A DNA stretch of 64,000 bases, taken from positions 62,001-126,000 of the forward strand of contig NZ_AOHO01000032.1 of NCBI RefSeq assembly GCF_000342005.1, read 5' to 3'. The notes under the pieces were generated by a model, which had not been told where the DNA came from, made no database searches, and worked only from the letters and a program-made list of their open reading frames with translations. Positions 19,359 to 27,928 of the stretch are shown here, piece by piece. Each line of letters starts with the position of its first letter. The stretch's first letter is position 1. Source of the stretch: Amycolatopsis decaplanina DSM 44594. Lineage in GTDB: Bacteria > Actinomycetota > Actinomycetes > Mycobacteriales > Pseudonocardiaceae. The translations under genes were made by a program, and so were the position numbers.

Positions 19359-20639
19359 GTGGCCATGCTGCGTGCGCTGTCCGGCCTGACCACACGCGGC
19401 CGCTGCCTCCTCGCCGCCGGCGTCGCCGCGGCGGCTTGCTCGTTCGTGCTCAACGAACGAGATCTGCTGCGGGTCGCGGTGTTCGTCATCGCTCTGCCGC
19501 TGCTGGTCGCCTTCTTCATCTCGGCGACCCGGCTGCGGCTGGGCGCGGCCCGCTCGCTGCGCCCGGAGCGGGTCTCGGTCGGTTCGCCGGGCGAGGTCCA
19601 GCTCGAACTCTGGCGTGACGGCAGACTCCCGGCGGGCGAGGTGCTGCTCGAAGACGGCGTGCCGTACGCGCTGGGTTCGCGGCCGCGGTTCGTCGTCGAA
19701 CGCCTTCCCCACGACCGCCGGGTCGCGCTGCGGTATCCGCTGCAGCCGGTGCTGCGCGGGATCCAGCAGGTCGGCCCGCTGCGGGCGACGATCACCGACC
19801 CGTTCGGGCTGTGCGAGTTCGAACGTGAGCTGATCGGGCATTCGCGGCTGGTCGTCGTGCCCAAGGTGGCCGGCCTGTGGGGGCTCCCCAGCGGCGCCGG
19901 GATCGGTGCGGGCGACGACGGCAGCATCCGCCTGCACGCCGGACAGGGCGAGTCGGACGTGATCGTCCGGCAGTACCGCCAGGGTGACGACCTGCGGAAG
20001 GTCCACTGGCGCTCGACCGCCCGCCGCGACGAGATCATGGTCCGCGTCGAGGAACGGCCGTGGCGCGGCGGCACCACGGTGCTGCTGGACCACCGCGCGG
20101 CCGCGCACCACGGCACCGGTCCCGCGGCGAGCCTCGAATGGGCCGTCTCGTTCGCCGCTTCCGTCTCATTGCATCTGCGCCGCTCCGGCCACCGGGTCCG
20201 GCTGATCACCGAACACGGCCAGACCCTGGCCGACACCCCCGGCGAGGGTGGCGAGCACTACGACAACGTCGTGCTCGACGTCCTCGCCGCCCTCCAGCCC
20301 GCGCACCAGCGCGACATCACGCTCGGCCACGACCCGGCCGAAGGACAGGAACTCATCGCGGTGCTCGGCACCGTCAGCAACGAATCCGTGCACGAGCTCT
20401 CCCGGTACCGCCCGCGCGGGATCCGGAGCCTCGCCGTGCTGCTCGACACCCCCGGCTGGTCGTCCGGCGTCAACCGGCCCGAAAACCGTGCCGCCGCCAC
20501 CGAAGAATCGGTGGCGCTGCTGCGAGCCGCGGGCTGGGGCGTAGTCGTCGCCGGCCCCGGATCGCCCATGCCGCAGGTCTGGGCCGAGCTCTGCCAGACG
20601 GCCACCCGCCGGGGCACGCTGATCGGAGGCGGCCTGTGA
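19359..20639 (+). CDS. DUF58 domain protein
   Basis: The 426-residue protein has two N-terminal membrane helices, then a soluble region with the DUF58 hallmark YRQGDDLRKVHWRSTARRDEIMVR, and a VWA-like C-terminal part. DUF58 proteins partner with MoxR; the substrate is unknown. The start is GTG 19359 or ATG 19365, behind AAAGGA. It overlaps the transglutaminase start (GTGA), indicating a coupled membrane complex. Confidence 0.88.
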   Translation: MAMLRALSGLTTRGRCLLAAGVAAAACSFVLNERDLLRVAVFVIALPLLVAFFISATRLRLGAARSLRPERVSVGSPGEVQLELWRDGRLPAGEVLLEDGVPYALGSRPRFVVERLPHDRRVALRYPLQPVLRGIQQVGPLRATITDPFGLCEFERELIGHSRLVVVPKVAGLWGLPSGAGIGAGDDGSIRLHAGQGESDVIVRQYRQGDDLRKVHWRSTARRDEIMVRVEERPWRGGTTVLLDHRAAAHHGTGPAASLEWAVSFAASVSLHLRRSGHRVRLITEHGQTLADTPGEGGEHYDNVVLDVLAALQPAHQRDITLGHDPAEGQELIAVLGTVSNESVHELSRYRPRGIRSLAVLLDTPGWSSGVNRPENRAAATEESVALLRAAGWGVVVAGPGSPMPQVWAELCQTATRRGTLIGGGL

Positions 20640-23143
20640 CCGCGACCGCGCCACCCCGGCCGCACACCCCCACACCACGTCCCGCCGCTCCGCCCCCGGT
20701 CTGGACGAGCAGCGTGCTCGCGCCGGTCGCGGCCGGGCTGGCCACGCTGTTCGCGTCGACTTCGCTCACCGGCGTGGTCTCCGGCTGGGCGTGGTTCGGT
20801 TATCTGCTGGTCGCGGTCGTGCTGATCGCCTCGACCGGTCTCGCCCTGCGCTCGCTGCGCGCGCCGACCATCGTCGTCGGCCTGGCGCAACTGCTGGTGC
20901 TGCTGTTCCTGATCACCGGGGCGTTCACCACGAGCGGGATCCTGAAGATCTTCCCCGGCTCGGACGCGCTCGGAGAACTGCGCGGCGTACTGGCCGCGGC
21001 GGCCGAGCAGATCCGCGTCGGCCTGCCGCCGGTCGACGGAACTCCGCCGATTCTCTGCCTGATCACCATCGCGATCGGCCTGGTCGCGGTGCTGGTCGAC
21101 ACCCTGGCCGTGGCCGCCGCCGCGCCCGCCGCGACCGGCCTGGTCCTGCTGTGTGTGTACGCCGTCCCGGCCGCGCTGGCCGAGGACATGCTGCCGTGGT
21201 GGACGTTCCTGCTCGGCGCGGCCGCGTTCGCCGGCCTGCTCGCCGTCGACGGCAACCACCGGCATCGCCGCTGGCGCAACCGGGACGCGCCCGGACTGGG
21301 CAACTCGGCGAGCACGTTGTCGGCCCCCGTCGGCGTGGTGGCCGCCGCGATCGCGATGGGCCTGGTGATCGGCACCGCCGTCACCGGTGTCGGCACCGTC
21401 GGCAGGCTTCCGGGCGCCGAAGGATCCGGCCGCGGTGGGGCGGGTGGCTTCGGCGTCGAGCCGTTCACCCAGCTGCGAGGCCTGCTCGACCAGGGCGAGA
21501 ACGTGGAGCTGTTCAAGGTCTACGGGATGGGCGCGGACAAACGGCTGCTGCGCGCGTTCACCCTCGACACGTACACGCCGAACAAGGGCTGGGGGCTCGC
21601 GCAGAACGGCCGCGCCCAGCAGGGCGTGCAGGCCAACAAGGGGCTCCCGCCCGCTCCGGGCGACGACGGCGCCGGGCCCGGGCGCGAGATCCGGATCGAG
21701 CCGACGAACTGGGTCGACAACTGGCTGCCGATCTACGGCGCGCCGAGGGCGCTCAACGGGCTGGCGGACAACTGGCTGTACGACCCGGTCGGCGGTGCCG
21801 TGTTCACCACGACCAAGCAGAACGCGCCCGCCTACACCGAGACCGCGTCGATCAAGGAACCGTCGAAGGACGAACTCCGGCTCGACGACGCCCGCCTGGC
21901 CGAGGTTCCGCAGCAGTTCCTCCAGGTCGACCGTGTCGATCCCCGTGTCGCCGCGAAGGCCAAGCAGCTGACGGAGAACGAGTCCAACAACTTCGACAAG
22001 GCGCAGGCGATCTGGTCGTTCTTCACCGCGCAGAACGGCTTCGTCTACGACACCAAGACCGCCGACGCCACCGACTCCGACGCGCTCGCCGACTTCGTCC
22101 TCAACGGCAAACGCGGATTCTGCGAGCAGTTCGCGTCCGCGATGGCCGTGATGCTGCGGTCGGTCGGCATCCCGTCGCGGGTCGCCATCGGCTTCACCTC
22201 CGGGACGCCGAAGGGCGATCACATCTCGATCAGCTCCGAGGACGCGCACGCGTGGGTCGAGGTCTACTTCCAGACGAAGGGCTGGGTCAGTTTCGACCCG
22301 ACCCCGCTGGTCGACGGCCGCGCGGTCGTCCCGCCGTACCTGCAGACCGATGCGGGCAGCTCCACGACCAACGACACCCAGGAAGTGCCGAGCGCGCCCG
22401 CGTCGAGCGCCCCCGCCACCGGCACGCCCCGTGACCCGGGCGCGGACCTCGGCGCGGACGGCAACGCGGATCAGCAGGAGGAAGAGCCGCTGTGGCCCGC
22501 CATCTTCGCCGGGATTCTCGGCGGGCTGGCGGCCGCGCTGACCGTGGTCGCGATCGTGCGGTCGCGGTTGAGGTATCGGGCGCTGATGCGGCCGTCATCT
22601 TCCCCGGACTCGCCCGCCCCGGAACACGGGTTCGTGGAAAACCAGAACGTGACGAACTGGCTGCCGCTGATCGCGATCGGGCTGTGGGTGGCGGCGTTCG
22701 CGTTCCTGGCGGCGTGGGTGTCGTGGTGGTTCGCGCTGGCGCTGGTGATCGTCCTCGGCGTGCTCGGTACGCCGACGACGATCCGGGAGATCAAACGACG
22801 GCTGCGGCTGCAGAAGATCGCGTCCCGCTCCCCCGCAGCGGCCGACGCGGCGTGGCGCGAACTGATGGACGAGTGCGCGGACCGCGGCCTGCCGCTGTCG
22901 GGCGGCGACACGGTGCGCGTGGCTGGCCGGAAGGTCGTCGAGAAGCACCGGCTGGACGAGGAGGGCCGCTCCGGCCTGCGGACGGTCATCGGTGTCGTGG
23001 AGAGGTCCTGGTACTCGGACAAGCCGGCGGACGACGAGACGCTGGGCCCCGCCTTCGACGAGGTCCGCAAGAGCCTGAAACGGAACGCGCCGATGTCGTG
23101 GAAGGGCCGGTTGTTCCCGCGGTCGCTGCGGCGGGGGAAGTAG
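20636..23143 (+). CDS. TgpA-like membrane protein with transglutaminase-fold domain
   Basis: The 835-residue protein has six to seven N-terminal membrane helices, a large extracytoplasmic region with a transglutaminase-like core (RGFCEQFASAMAVMLRSVGIPSR), one helix at about 618-640 and a pair near 670-715, and a cytoplasmic domain of about 120 residues. The catalytic triad is intact: Cys496, His538 (EDAHAWVEVYF) and Asp554 (SFDPTP). Position after MoxR and DUF58 is the usual arrangement. A role in envelope peptide remodelling is plausible but not shown. The GTG start overlaps the DUF58 stop. Confidence 0.88.
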   Translation: MTATAPPRPHTPTPRPAAPPPVWTSSVLAPVAAGLATLFASTSLTGVVSGWAWFGYLLVAVVLIASTGLALRSLRAPTIVVGLAQLLVLLFLITGAFTTSGILKIFPGSDALGELRGVLAAAAEQIRVGLPPVDGTPPILCLITIAIGLVAVLVDTLAVAAAAPAATGLVLLCVYAVPAALAEDMLPWWTFLLGAAAFAGLLAVDGNHRHRRWRNRDAPGLGNSASTLSAPVGVVAAAIAMGLVIGTAVTGVGTVGRLPGAEGSGRGGAGGFGVEPFTQLRGLLDQGENVELFKVYGMGADKRLLRAFTLDTYTPNKGWGLAQNGRAQQGVQANKGLPPAPGDDGAGPGREIRIEPTNWVDNWLPIYGAPRALNGLADNWLYDPVGGAVFTTTKQNAPAYTETASIKEPSKDELRLDDARLAEVPQQFLQVDRVDPRVAAKAKQLTENESNNFDKAQAIWSFFTAQNGFVYDTKTADATDSDALADFVLNGKRGFCEQFASAMAVMLRSVGIPSRVAIGFTSGTPKGDHISISSEDAHAWVEVYFQTKGWVSFDPTPLVDGRAVVPPYLQTDAGSSTTNDTQEVPSAPASSAPATGTPRDPGADLGADGNADQQEEEPLWPAIFAGILGGLAAALTVVAIVRSRLRYRALMRPSSSPDSPAPEHGFVENQNVTNWLPLIAIGLWVAAFAFLAAWVSWWFALALVIVLGVLGTPTTIREIKRRLRLQKIASRSPAAADAAWRELMDECADRGLPLSGGDTVRVAGRKVVEKHRLDEEGRSGLRTVIGVVERSWYSDKPADDETLGPAFDEVRKSLKRNAPMSWKGRLFPRSLRRGK

Positions 23144-23144
23144 C

Positions 23145-23213
23145 CGGGCAAGTACATGAAGGCCCCCTTCCTTGCGCTAGGCGCAAGGAAGGGGGCCTTC
23201 ATGTACTTGCCCG
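23145..23213. terminator. 33-bp perfect hairpin downstream of the transglutaminase operon
   Basis: Two perfectly complementary 33-base arms (23145-23177, 23181-23213) flank a three-base loop (TAG). The arm contains ATGAAGGCCCCCTTCCTTGC. It begins one base after the transglutaminase stop, between convergent genes, so it probably terminates transcription from both sides. The TGAAGG...TTCC theme recalls the weaker repeat at 8332-8409. Confidence 0.85.
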
Positions 23214-23277
23214 AGGCATGACAACGCGAACATGCCGACAAGGCATCGCCCCGTCGGCATGTTCGCGTGTGTGAGAG

Positions 23278-23691
23278 CTATTGCTCCTCGAAGCGCTGGC
23301 GGAAGCGCTCTTCCATGCGCTGGGTGAACGAGCTCCGGCGCGAGGACGACTTGCCGCCACCTCCGCCGGCCCCCGGGCCACCACTGTCCTTACCGCCTTC
23401 CGTTTCGGCTCCTTGCCGAATCGATGTGACGGCCATCATGACTCCGAAGAACATCACGAGGAACCCGAGCACGCTGATCACTGGGATCTCGGCGACCCGG
23501 ATGTTGACCACCACGCCGAGCACCAACAGTGCGACGCCCACTACGAACAGGGCGATGCCCTGCAAACGCCGTCGGCGGGCGGGGCGGCGCAACCGGGTGC
23601 CTCGCACCGTGGATGCGAACTTGGGGTCCTCGGCATAGAGCTCGCGCTCGATCTGATCGAGCAGCCGCTGCTCATGCTCGGAGAGTGGCAT
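23278..23691 (-). CDS. DUF3040 membrane protein
   Basis: The 137-residue protein starts MPLSEHEQRLLDQIERELYAEDPKFAS, the hallmark of DUF3040 proteins in actinomycetes. Two membrane segments follow (about 46-62 and 70-88), then a Gly-rich linker and a basic, Arg/Phe-rich C-terminus. Function is unknown. It stands alone, convergent with the transglutaminase operon. Confidence 0.9.
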   Translation of the reverse strand: MPLSEHEQRLLDQIERELYAEDPKFASTVRGTRLRRPARRRRLQGIALFVVGVALLVLGVVVNIRVAEIPVISVLGFLVMFFGVMMAVTSIRQGAETEGGKDSGGPGAGGGGGKSSSRRSSFTQRMEERFRQRFEEQ

Positions 23692-23888
23692 CTTTCCTCC
23701 TCCGGCACAGCTGTCGCGGGCGCCGGGCCGCGCAACGTCATGGACCCAACAGACAACCCCAGGCGGGGTGTCTCTGTCCAGGATACGAGCCCCGCGCTCG
23801 TCCGACTACCCGATCCCGCATCCAGAAGGGATCGAATTGGCCGAAACCACCCGACTCGGCTCTCTCGAAGACGGCCGAGCGAGCGATG

Positions 23889-25136
23889 TCACTGGTCACG
23901 GGGGGTCAGTAGGGACGCGGGCCGCACCGCGGCGGCGCCGAACTTCGACCTCGCGACGTCGGCGGCGACTTCCGCATCCCGCCAACGGGGTTCGGGTGAG
24001 TCGAAAAGCAGCTGTTCTCCATCACTCTCCGTGTCCAACCCCTCGACCCTTACGCCGATCAGGCGGACTGCGCCCGTCGGCGCGTGCTCGGTGAGGAGTT
24101 CGACGGCGGTGCGGTGGATGTCGCGGGCCACATCCACTCCGACGGCGGTCGTCCTGGCGCGGGTGATGGTCTTGAAGTCCGCGAACCGGACCTTGATCGA
24201 AACCGTCCGCCCGCGCAGTCCCCGGCGGCGCAGGGTGGCGGCGACCCGTTCGGACAGCCGGAGCAGTTCGAGCCCGAGAGCCGAGCGGTCGTGGAGGTCG
24301 ACGTCGAAGGTCACTTCGGCACCGATCGACTTGTCCGGAGACTCCGGGACCACCTTGCGATCGTCGTGCCCGTTCGCGAGGGCGTACAGGTGTTCCCCCA
24401 GCGCCCGCCCGAGCGATCGCCTCAGCCTGGACAGCGGAGCGGCGGCGACGTCGGCGACGGTGTCGAGGCCCTGCTGCCGCAGATGCTCCTCGGTGCGCTT
24501 GCCGACGCCCCACAGCGCCGACACGGGCAGCGGATGCAGGAACGCGAGCGTCTCGGCCGCCGGGACGACGACCATGCCGTCCGGTTTCGCCATCCCGGAA
24601 GCCAGCTTCGCGACGAACTTGACCTTCGCGACGCCGACCGAGCAGCTGATCCCGAAGTCGGCGGCCACCCGCTCCCGGATCCAGGCGCCGAGCCGCGCGG
24701 GCGAGGAGTCCAGGCGCTTGAGCGCCCCGCTGACGTCCAGGAAGGCCTCGTCCAGGCTCAGTGGCTCCACCAGCGGCGTCAGCTCGCGGAAGATCCCCAT
24801 GACGCCCTTGGACACCTCGCCGTAGAGCCCGGGTGTCGGGGTGATGCAGATCAGCCGTGGGCAGAGCCGCTTGGCGGTCGAGAACGGCATGGCCGACCGG
24901 ACACCGAACTCACGCGCCGCGTAACTCGCGGCCGCGACGACCGACCTCGGACCGCCACCCGAGACGACCACCGGTTCGCCTGCCAGCTCCGGGCGCGTGC
25001 GCAGTTCACAGGACACGAAGAAGGCGTCCATGTCGACGTGCAGCAGACCGCAGCCGGTGTCGTCGGGCCAGCTGGTGGCACCGGTCGTCACGCGGTAGCG
25101 GGCCATCCCGCCGGGCAGCTCAGCGTTTCGTCCCAC
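23889..25136 (-). CDS. dinB: DinB, Y-family DNA polymerase IV
   Basis: A translesion polymerase of 415 residues with palm motifs LLHVDMDAFFVSCE and EPLSLDEAFLDVSG, thumb helix-hairpin-helix (LWGVGKRTEEHLRQQGLDTVADV), and a little-finger domain (SIGAEVTFDVDL). The metal-binding Asp and Glu residues are all present. It starts at GTG 25136 or ATG 25106. A palindromic repeat carrying a small inserted element begins 31 bases upstream of the first start, so the native promoter region may be disrupted. I see no clear LexA box. Confidence 0.94.
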   Translation of the reverse strand: MGRNAELPGGMARYRVTTGATSWPDDTGCGLLHVDMDAFFVSCELRTRPELAGEPVVVSGGGPRSVVAAASYAAREFGVRSAMPFSTAKRLCPRLICITPTPGLYGEVSKGVMGIFRELTPLVEPLSLDEAFLDVSGALKRLDSSPARLGAWIRERVAADFGISCSVGVAKVKFVAKLASGMAKPDGMVVVPAAETLAFLHPLPVSALWGVGKRTEEHLRQQGLDTVADVAAAPLSRLRRSLGRALGEHLYALANGHDDRKVVPESPDKSIGAEVTFDVDLHDRSALGLELLRLSERVAATLRRRGLRGRTVSIKVRFADFKTITRARTTAVGVDVARDIHRTAVELLTEHAPTGAVRLIGVRVEGLDTESDGEQLLFDSPEPRWRDAEVAADVARSKFGAAAVRPASLLTPRDQ

Positions 25137-25166
25137 GGGCAGAAGCTAGCCCGGACCACCGACAGT

Positions 25167-25409
25167 CTCGTGAGTGGTGAGGACGGTTAGAACGGACCGG
25201 TATTTGCCTACCTGCTGCTGACCTGCACGAGGACGACGATCCGAGCGGGTATCGGGATCGTCCATGAAGGAATCAGGACACTCAACGTCCCGATTCCTTC
25301 ATCAACGCGAGGTGACCCCCGTCCCGGACCATGATCAACGGAAGATGAGGTCAGGCTCAGCAGGTAAGCAAATACCAGGTCCGTTAGAACCGTCCTCACC
25401 ACTCACGAG
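25167..25409. repeat. Palindrome family copy B, split by an insertion
   Basis: The two 22-base half-palindromes (25167-25188 and 25388-25409) match the arms of the copies at 13035, 40881, 46959 and 51753 exactly or nearly so, but here they are separated by about 200 bases. The centre sequence GTTAGAAC is present twice, at 25186-25193 and 25383-25390. The right half ends two bases from the methyltransferase stop, matching the stop-codon-proximal placement of the other copies. Confidence 0.85.
25194..25382. mobile_element. Small MITE-like element, 189 bp, inserted in a palindrome centre
   Basis: The insert is bounded by terminal inverted repeats of about 30 bases (25194-25224 and 25348-25382) that share GGTATTTGCyTACCTGCTG with a few mismatches. 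It is flanked by an 8-bp direct duplication of GTTAGAAC, the palindrome centre. It has no coding potential. Its middle carries another hairpin (25264-25302) with arms ATGAAGGAATC and GATTCCTTCAT and apex GGAC-ACTCAAC-GTCC. Flanking duplication plus inverted ends is the classical signature of a transposition event; the family is not recognised. Confidence 0.7.
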
Positions 25410-25411
25410 GA

Positions 25412-26143
25412 TCAGGGACGGTGGGCCAGGACGTGCAGCCTGCTGGAGATGTCCCGCAGCGGCGAGACCGTCGCGGCCGCCAGCTCGAACTCCGCCAGAT
25501 CCTCTTCCCGCACCCCGCCGGGCACGAAATCCGCCACGACGCCGTCGCCCTGCAACGAGGTCACCTCGAGCCCCGCCTCGATCAGCTGCGCACGGAGCGC
25601 CTCGGCGTCGAAGCGCCGCAGCACGGTCTCCCGGCCGCCGCCGAGCACGCCGCTCTCGGCCGCGAGCAGTTCCCGCGCCTCACCGAGCCGTCCGGCCAGC
25701 GCGCGTTGCAGGATCGCGGCGTGGCGGTTCGCCACCAGCACCGAGACCGCGCCGCCGGGTTTGACCGCGGCGGCCAGCGCGGCGAGCACCGCCGCCGGGT
25801 CGTCGACGACTTCGAGCAGGCCGTGCGCGAGGACGAGGTCGGCCGATCCGGCCGCGACGTGGGCTCCGAGCGCGTCGGAGTCGTCGGCGATCACCGTGAT
25901 ACTGCCGGAGACGCCCTCCTCCCCGGCGCGGCGGCGCAGGGTCGCCAGCGCGTTGGGATTCGGCTCGACCACGGTCACCAGGCAGCCCGCCGAGGCCAGC
26001 GGCACCGCCCAGCCGCCGCTGCCGCCGCCGACGTCGACGACGTGCGGCTGTTGCGCGCCTCGCGCCCGTGCGGCCCGGAGTTCTGCTTCGAGAACCCGGC
26101 GAACCGCCCCCGATCCCCGCGTGGCCACGGTGTCCGTCTTCAT
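25412..26143 (-). CDS. Class I SAM-dependent methyltransferase
   Basis: The 243-residue product contains motif I VVDVGGGSGGWAVPLA, the acidic VVEPNPNALATL, and [37 protein letters not shown], the standard order for a class I small-molecule or RNA methyltransferase. The substrate cannot be read from sequence. ATG at 26143 begins MKTDTVATRGSG. It is divergent from the ParA-like gene. Confidence 0.85.
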   Translation of the reverse strand: MKTDTVATRGSGAVRRVLEAELRAARARGAQQPHVVDVGGGSGGWAVPLASAGCLVTVVEPNPNALATLRRRAGEEGVSGSITVIADDSDALGAHVAAGSADLVLAHGLLEVVDDPAAVLAALAAAVKPGGAVSVLVANRHAAILQRALAGRLGEARELLAAESGVLGGGRETVLRRFDAEALRAQLIEAGLEVTSLQGDGVVADFVPGGVREEDLAEFELAAATVSPLRDISSRLHVLAHRP

Positions 26144-26252
26144 AAACGCACAGGGTAATGCCCGCCTTCCGGGCGCCGCCGGGTGTAGTCCGATGCGGTG
26201 TTCGACACCTTGCCAAGGAGCCACCCCGTCGGCTGCCCGTAGGCTGTATCGA

Positions 26253-27119
26253 GTGCACACGGTCGCTGTTCTCAGCCTGAAGGGTGGCGTCGGTAAAACG
26301 ACGGTCGCCCTCGGTGTCGCGTCCGCCGCGCTGCGTAGGGGCGCCCGGACTCTCGTGGCCGACCTCGACCCGCAAGGCAACGCCACCACCTCGCTGGACC
26401 CGCCCTTCACCGATCGCACGCTGGCCGACGTCCTGGAGACACCGGTGCGCTCGGTGCTCGAACGCGCGATCGCGCCCAGCGTGTGGAGCGACCAGATCGA
26501 CGTCCTCGTCGGCGCCGAAGAGCTGGAGATGCTCAACGAACCCGACGCCGACAGCCGCCGCTTGGAGAACCTCTCCCGCGCGCTCGACGAACTGCACACG
26601 AACCCGCTGCGCGAGGAGCCCTACGAACTGGTGATCCTCGACTGCCCGCCGTCGCTGGGCAGGCTGACCCGCTCCGCGCTGGTGGCCGCGGACAGCGCGC
26701 TGATCGTCACCGAGCCGACGATGTACGCCGTCTCCGGCGCCCGCCGCGCGCTCGACGCGATCGAGAAGATCCGCGAAGAGCAGAACCCCGGGCTGCGGCC
26801 GATCGGCGTCGTGGTCAACAAGCTGCGCGTGCGCTCCTACGAGCACCAGTTCCGCGTGGCCGAACTGCGGGAGAACTTCGGCCCGCTGGTGATGCCGACG
26901 GCCATCCCGGACAGGCTCGCGGTGCAGCAGGCGCAGGGCGCGTGCAGCCCGATCCATGAGTGGCACTCCCCCGGCGCGCAGGAGATCGCGCTCACCTTCA
27001 ACATGGTGCTGGCGAAGGTCCTGCGCTCGAGCCGGGCCGGACGGCATCGCGTCCGCGGCGAAGAAGAGCCCGAGACCACCGAAGCGCCCGCCAAGCTGAG
27101 CGACACCGGCACGGGATAA
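26253..27119 (+). CDS. ParA/Soj-like ATPase
   Basis: The 288-residue protein has the deviant Walker A KGGVGKTTVALGVA at residues 10-17, LVADLDPQGNATTSLD and LVILDCPPSLGRLTRSALVAADSALIVTEP. It lacks a ParB partner nearby, so this is an orphan ParA-like protein rather than the main partition system. GTG at 26253 has no evident Shine-Dalgarno sequence. The gene is followed after five bases by the glycosylase gene, so the pair is probably co-transcribed. Confidence 0.88.
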   Translation: MHTVAVLSLKGGVGKTTVALGVASAALRRGARTLVADLDPQGNATTSLDPPFTDRTLADVLETPVRSVLERAIAPSVWSDQIDVLVGAEELEMLNEPDADSRRLENLSRALDELHTNPLREEPYELVILDCPPSLGRLTRSALVAADSALIVTEPTMYAVSGARRALDAIEKIREEQNPGLRPIGVVVNKLRVRSYEHQFRVAELRENFGPLVMPTAIPDRLAVQQAQGACSPIHEWHSPGAQEIALTFNMVLAKVLRSSRAGRHRVRGEEEPETTEAPAKLSDTGTG

Positions 27120-27124
27120 CGCCG

Positions 27125-27928
27125 ATGCCCGAAGGCGACACCGTATTCCTCGCCGGCAAGGTCCTCGACAAGGCCTTGGCAGGCAAGACACTGCTGCGAG
27201 GCGAGTTCAGGGTCCCTCAGCTGGCCACGACGGATCTCGCCGGTCGTGACGTGCTCGGCGTCGGCACGGTCGGCAAGCATCTGCTGACGCGCCTCTCCGG
27301 CGATCTCACCCTGCACAGTCATCTCCGCATGGACGGCAAGTGGGACGTCTACCGGCCGGGCGCGCGCTGGCGGCATCCGGCGCATCAGGCGAGGGTCATC
27401 CTCGCCACCGAGGATCTGCAGGCGATCGGGTTCCGCGTGCACGACCTCGAGCTCGTGCCCACGGACGAGGAAGACCGTCTGGTCGGGCACCTCGGCCCGG
27501 ATCTGCTCGATCCACAGTGGACGGACAAACTGGCGGAGCGGGCGGCGGCCGCGCTGGCCGCGGACCCGGATCGCGAAGTGGGCGACGCCCTGCTGGATCA
27601 GCGGATCATGGCCGGGATCGGGAACATGTACAAGGTCGAGATGTGCTTCCTGCTCGGCGTCACGCCGTGGACACCGGTGTCCGAAGTGGACACCACGAAG
27701 GCCGTCGCGCTCGGGCGCAAGCTGCTGAAGAGCAACGCCTGGCGCACCTCGCAGACCACCACCGGCGACCTGCGCCGCGGCCGTGAGCACTGGGTCTACG
27801 AGCGGACCAAACAAGGCTGTTTCCGCTGCGGCGGACGGCTTCGGGTCGCACCCCAGGGCGCCGGGTACCAGGCGAGGCCGACCTGGTTCTGCCCGAAATG
27901 CCAGTCAGGGCCCGCTCCCGGCGGCTGA
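27125..27928 (+). CDS. Nei-type (endonuclease VIII) DNA glycosylase/AP lyase
   Basis: The protein begins MPEGDTVFLAGKVLDKAL, with the catalytic Pro2 and Glu3 typical of Fpg/Nei enzymes excising oxidised bases. It contains the helix-two-turn-helix (DQRIMAGIGNMYKVEMCF) and a C-terminal zinc finger with CFRCGG and FCPKCQ. At 267 residues it is of normal length. MPEGDT rather than MPELPE points to the Nei branch, as in mycobacterial Nei2. Confidence 0.92.
   Translation: MPEGDTVFLAGKVLDKALAGKTLLRGEFRVPQLATTDLAGRDVLGVGTVGKHLLTRLSGDLTLHSHLRMDGKWDVYRPGARWRHPAHQARVILATEDLQAIGFRVHDLELVPTDEEDRLVGHLGPDLLDPQWTDKLAERAAAALAADPDREVGDALLDQRIMAGIGNMYKVEMCFLLGVTPWTPVSEVDTTKAVALGRKLLKSNAWRTSQTTTGDLRRGREHWVYERTKQGCFRCGGRLRVAPQGAGYQARPTWFCPKCQSGPAPGG

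Noticed and set aside
25137..25166. A LexA/SOS box upstream of dinB
   Set aside because: No sequence close to the actinobacterial GAAC-N4-GTTC/T-type box was found between the start codon and the palindrome.
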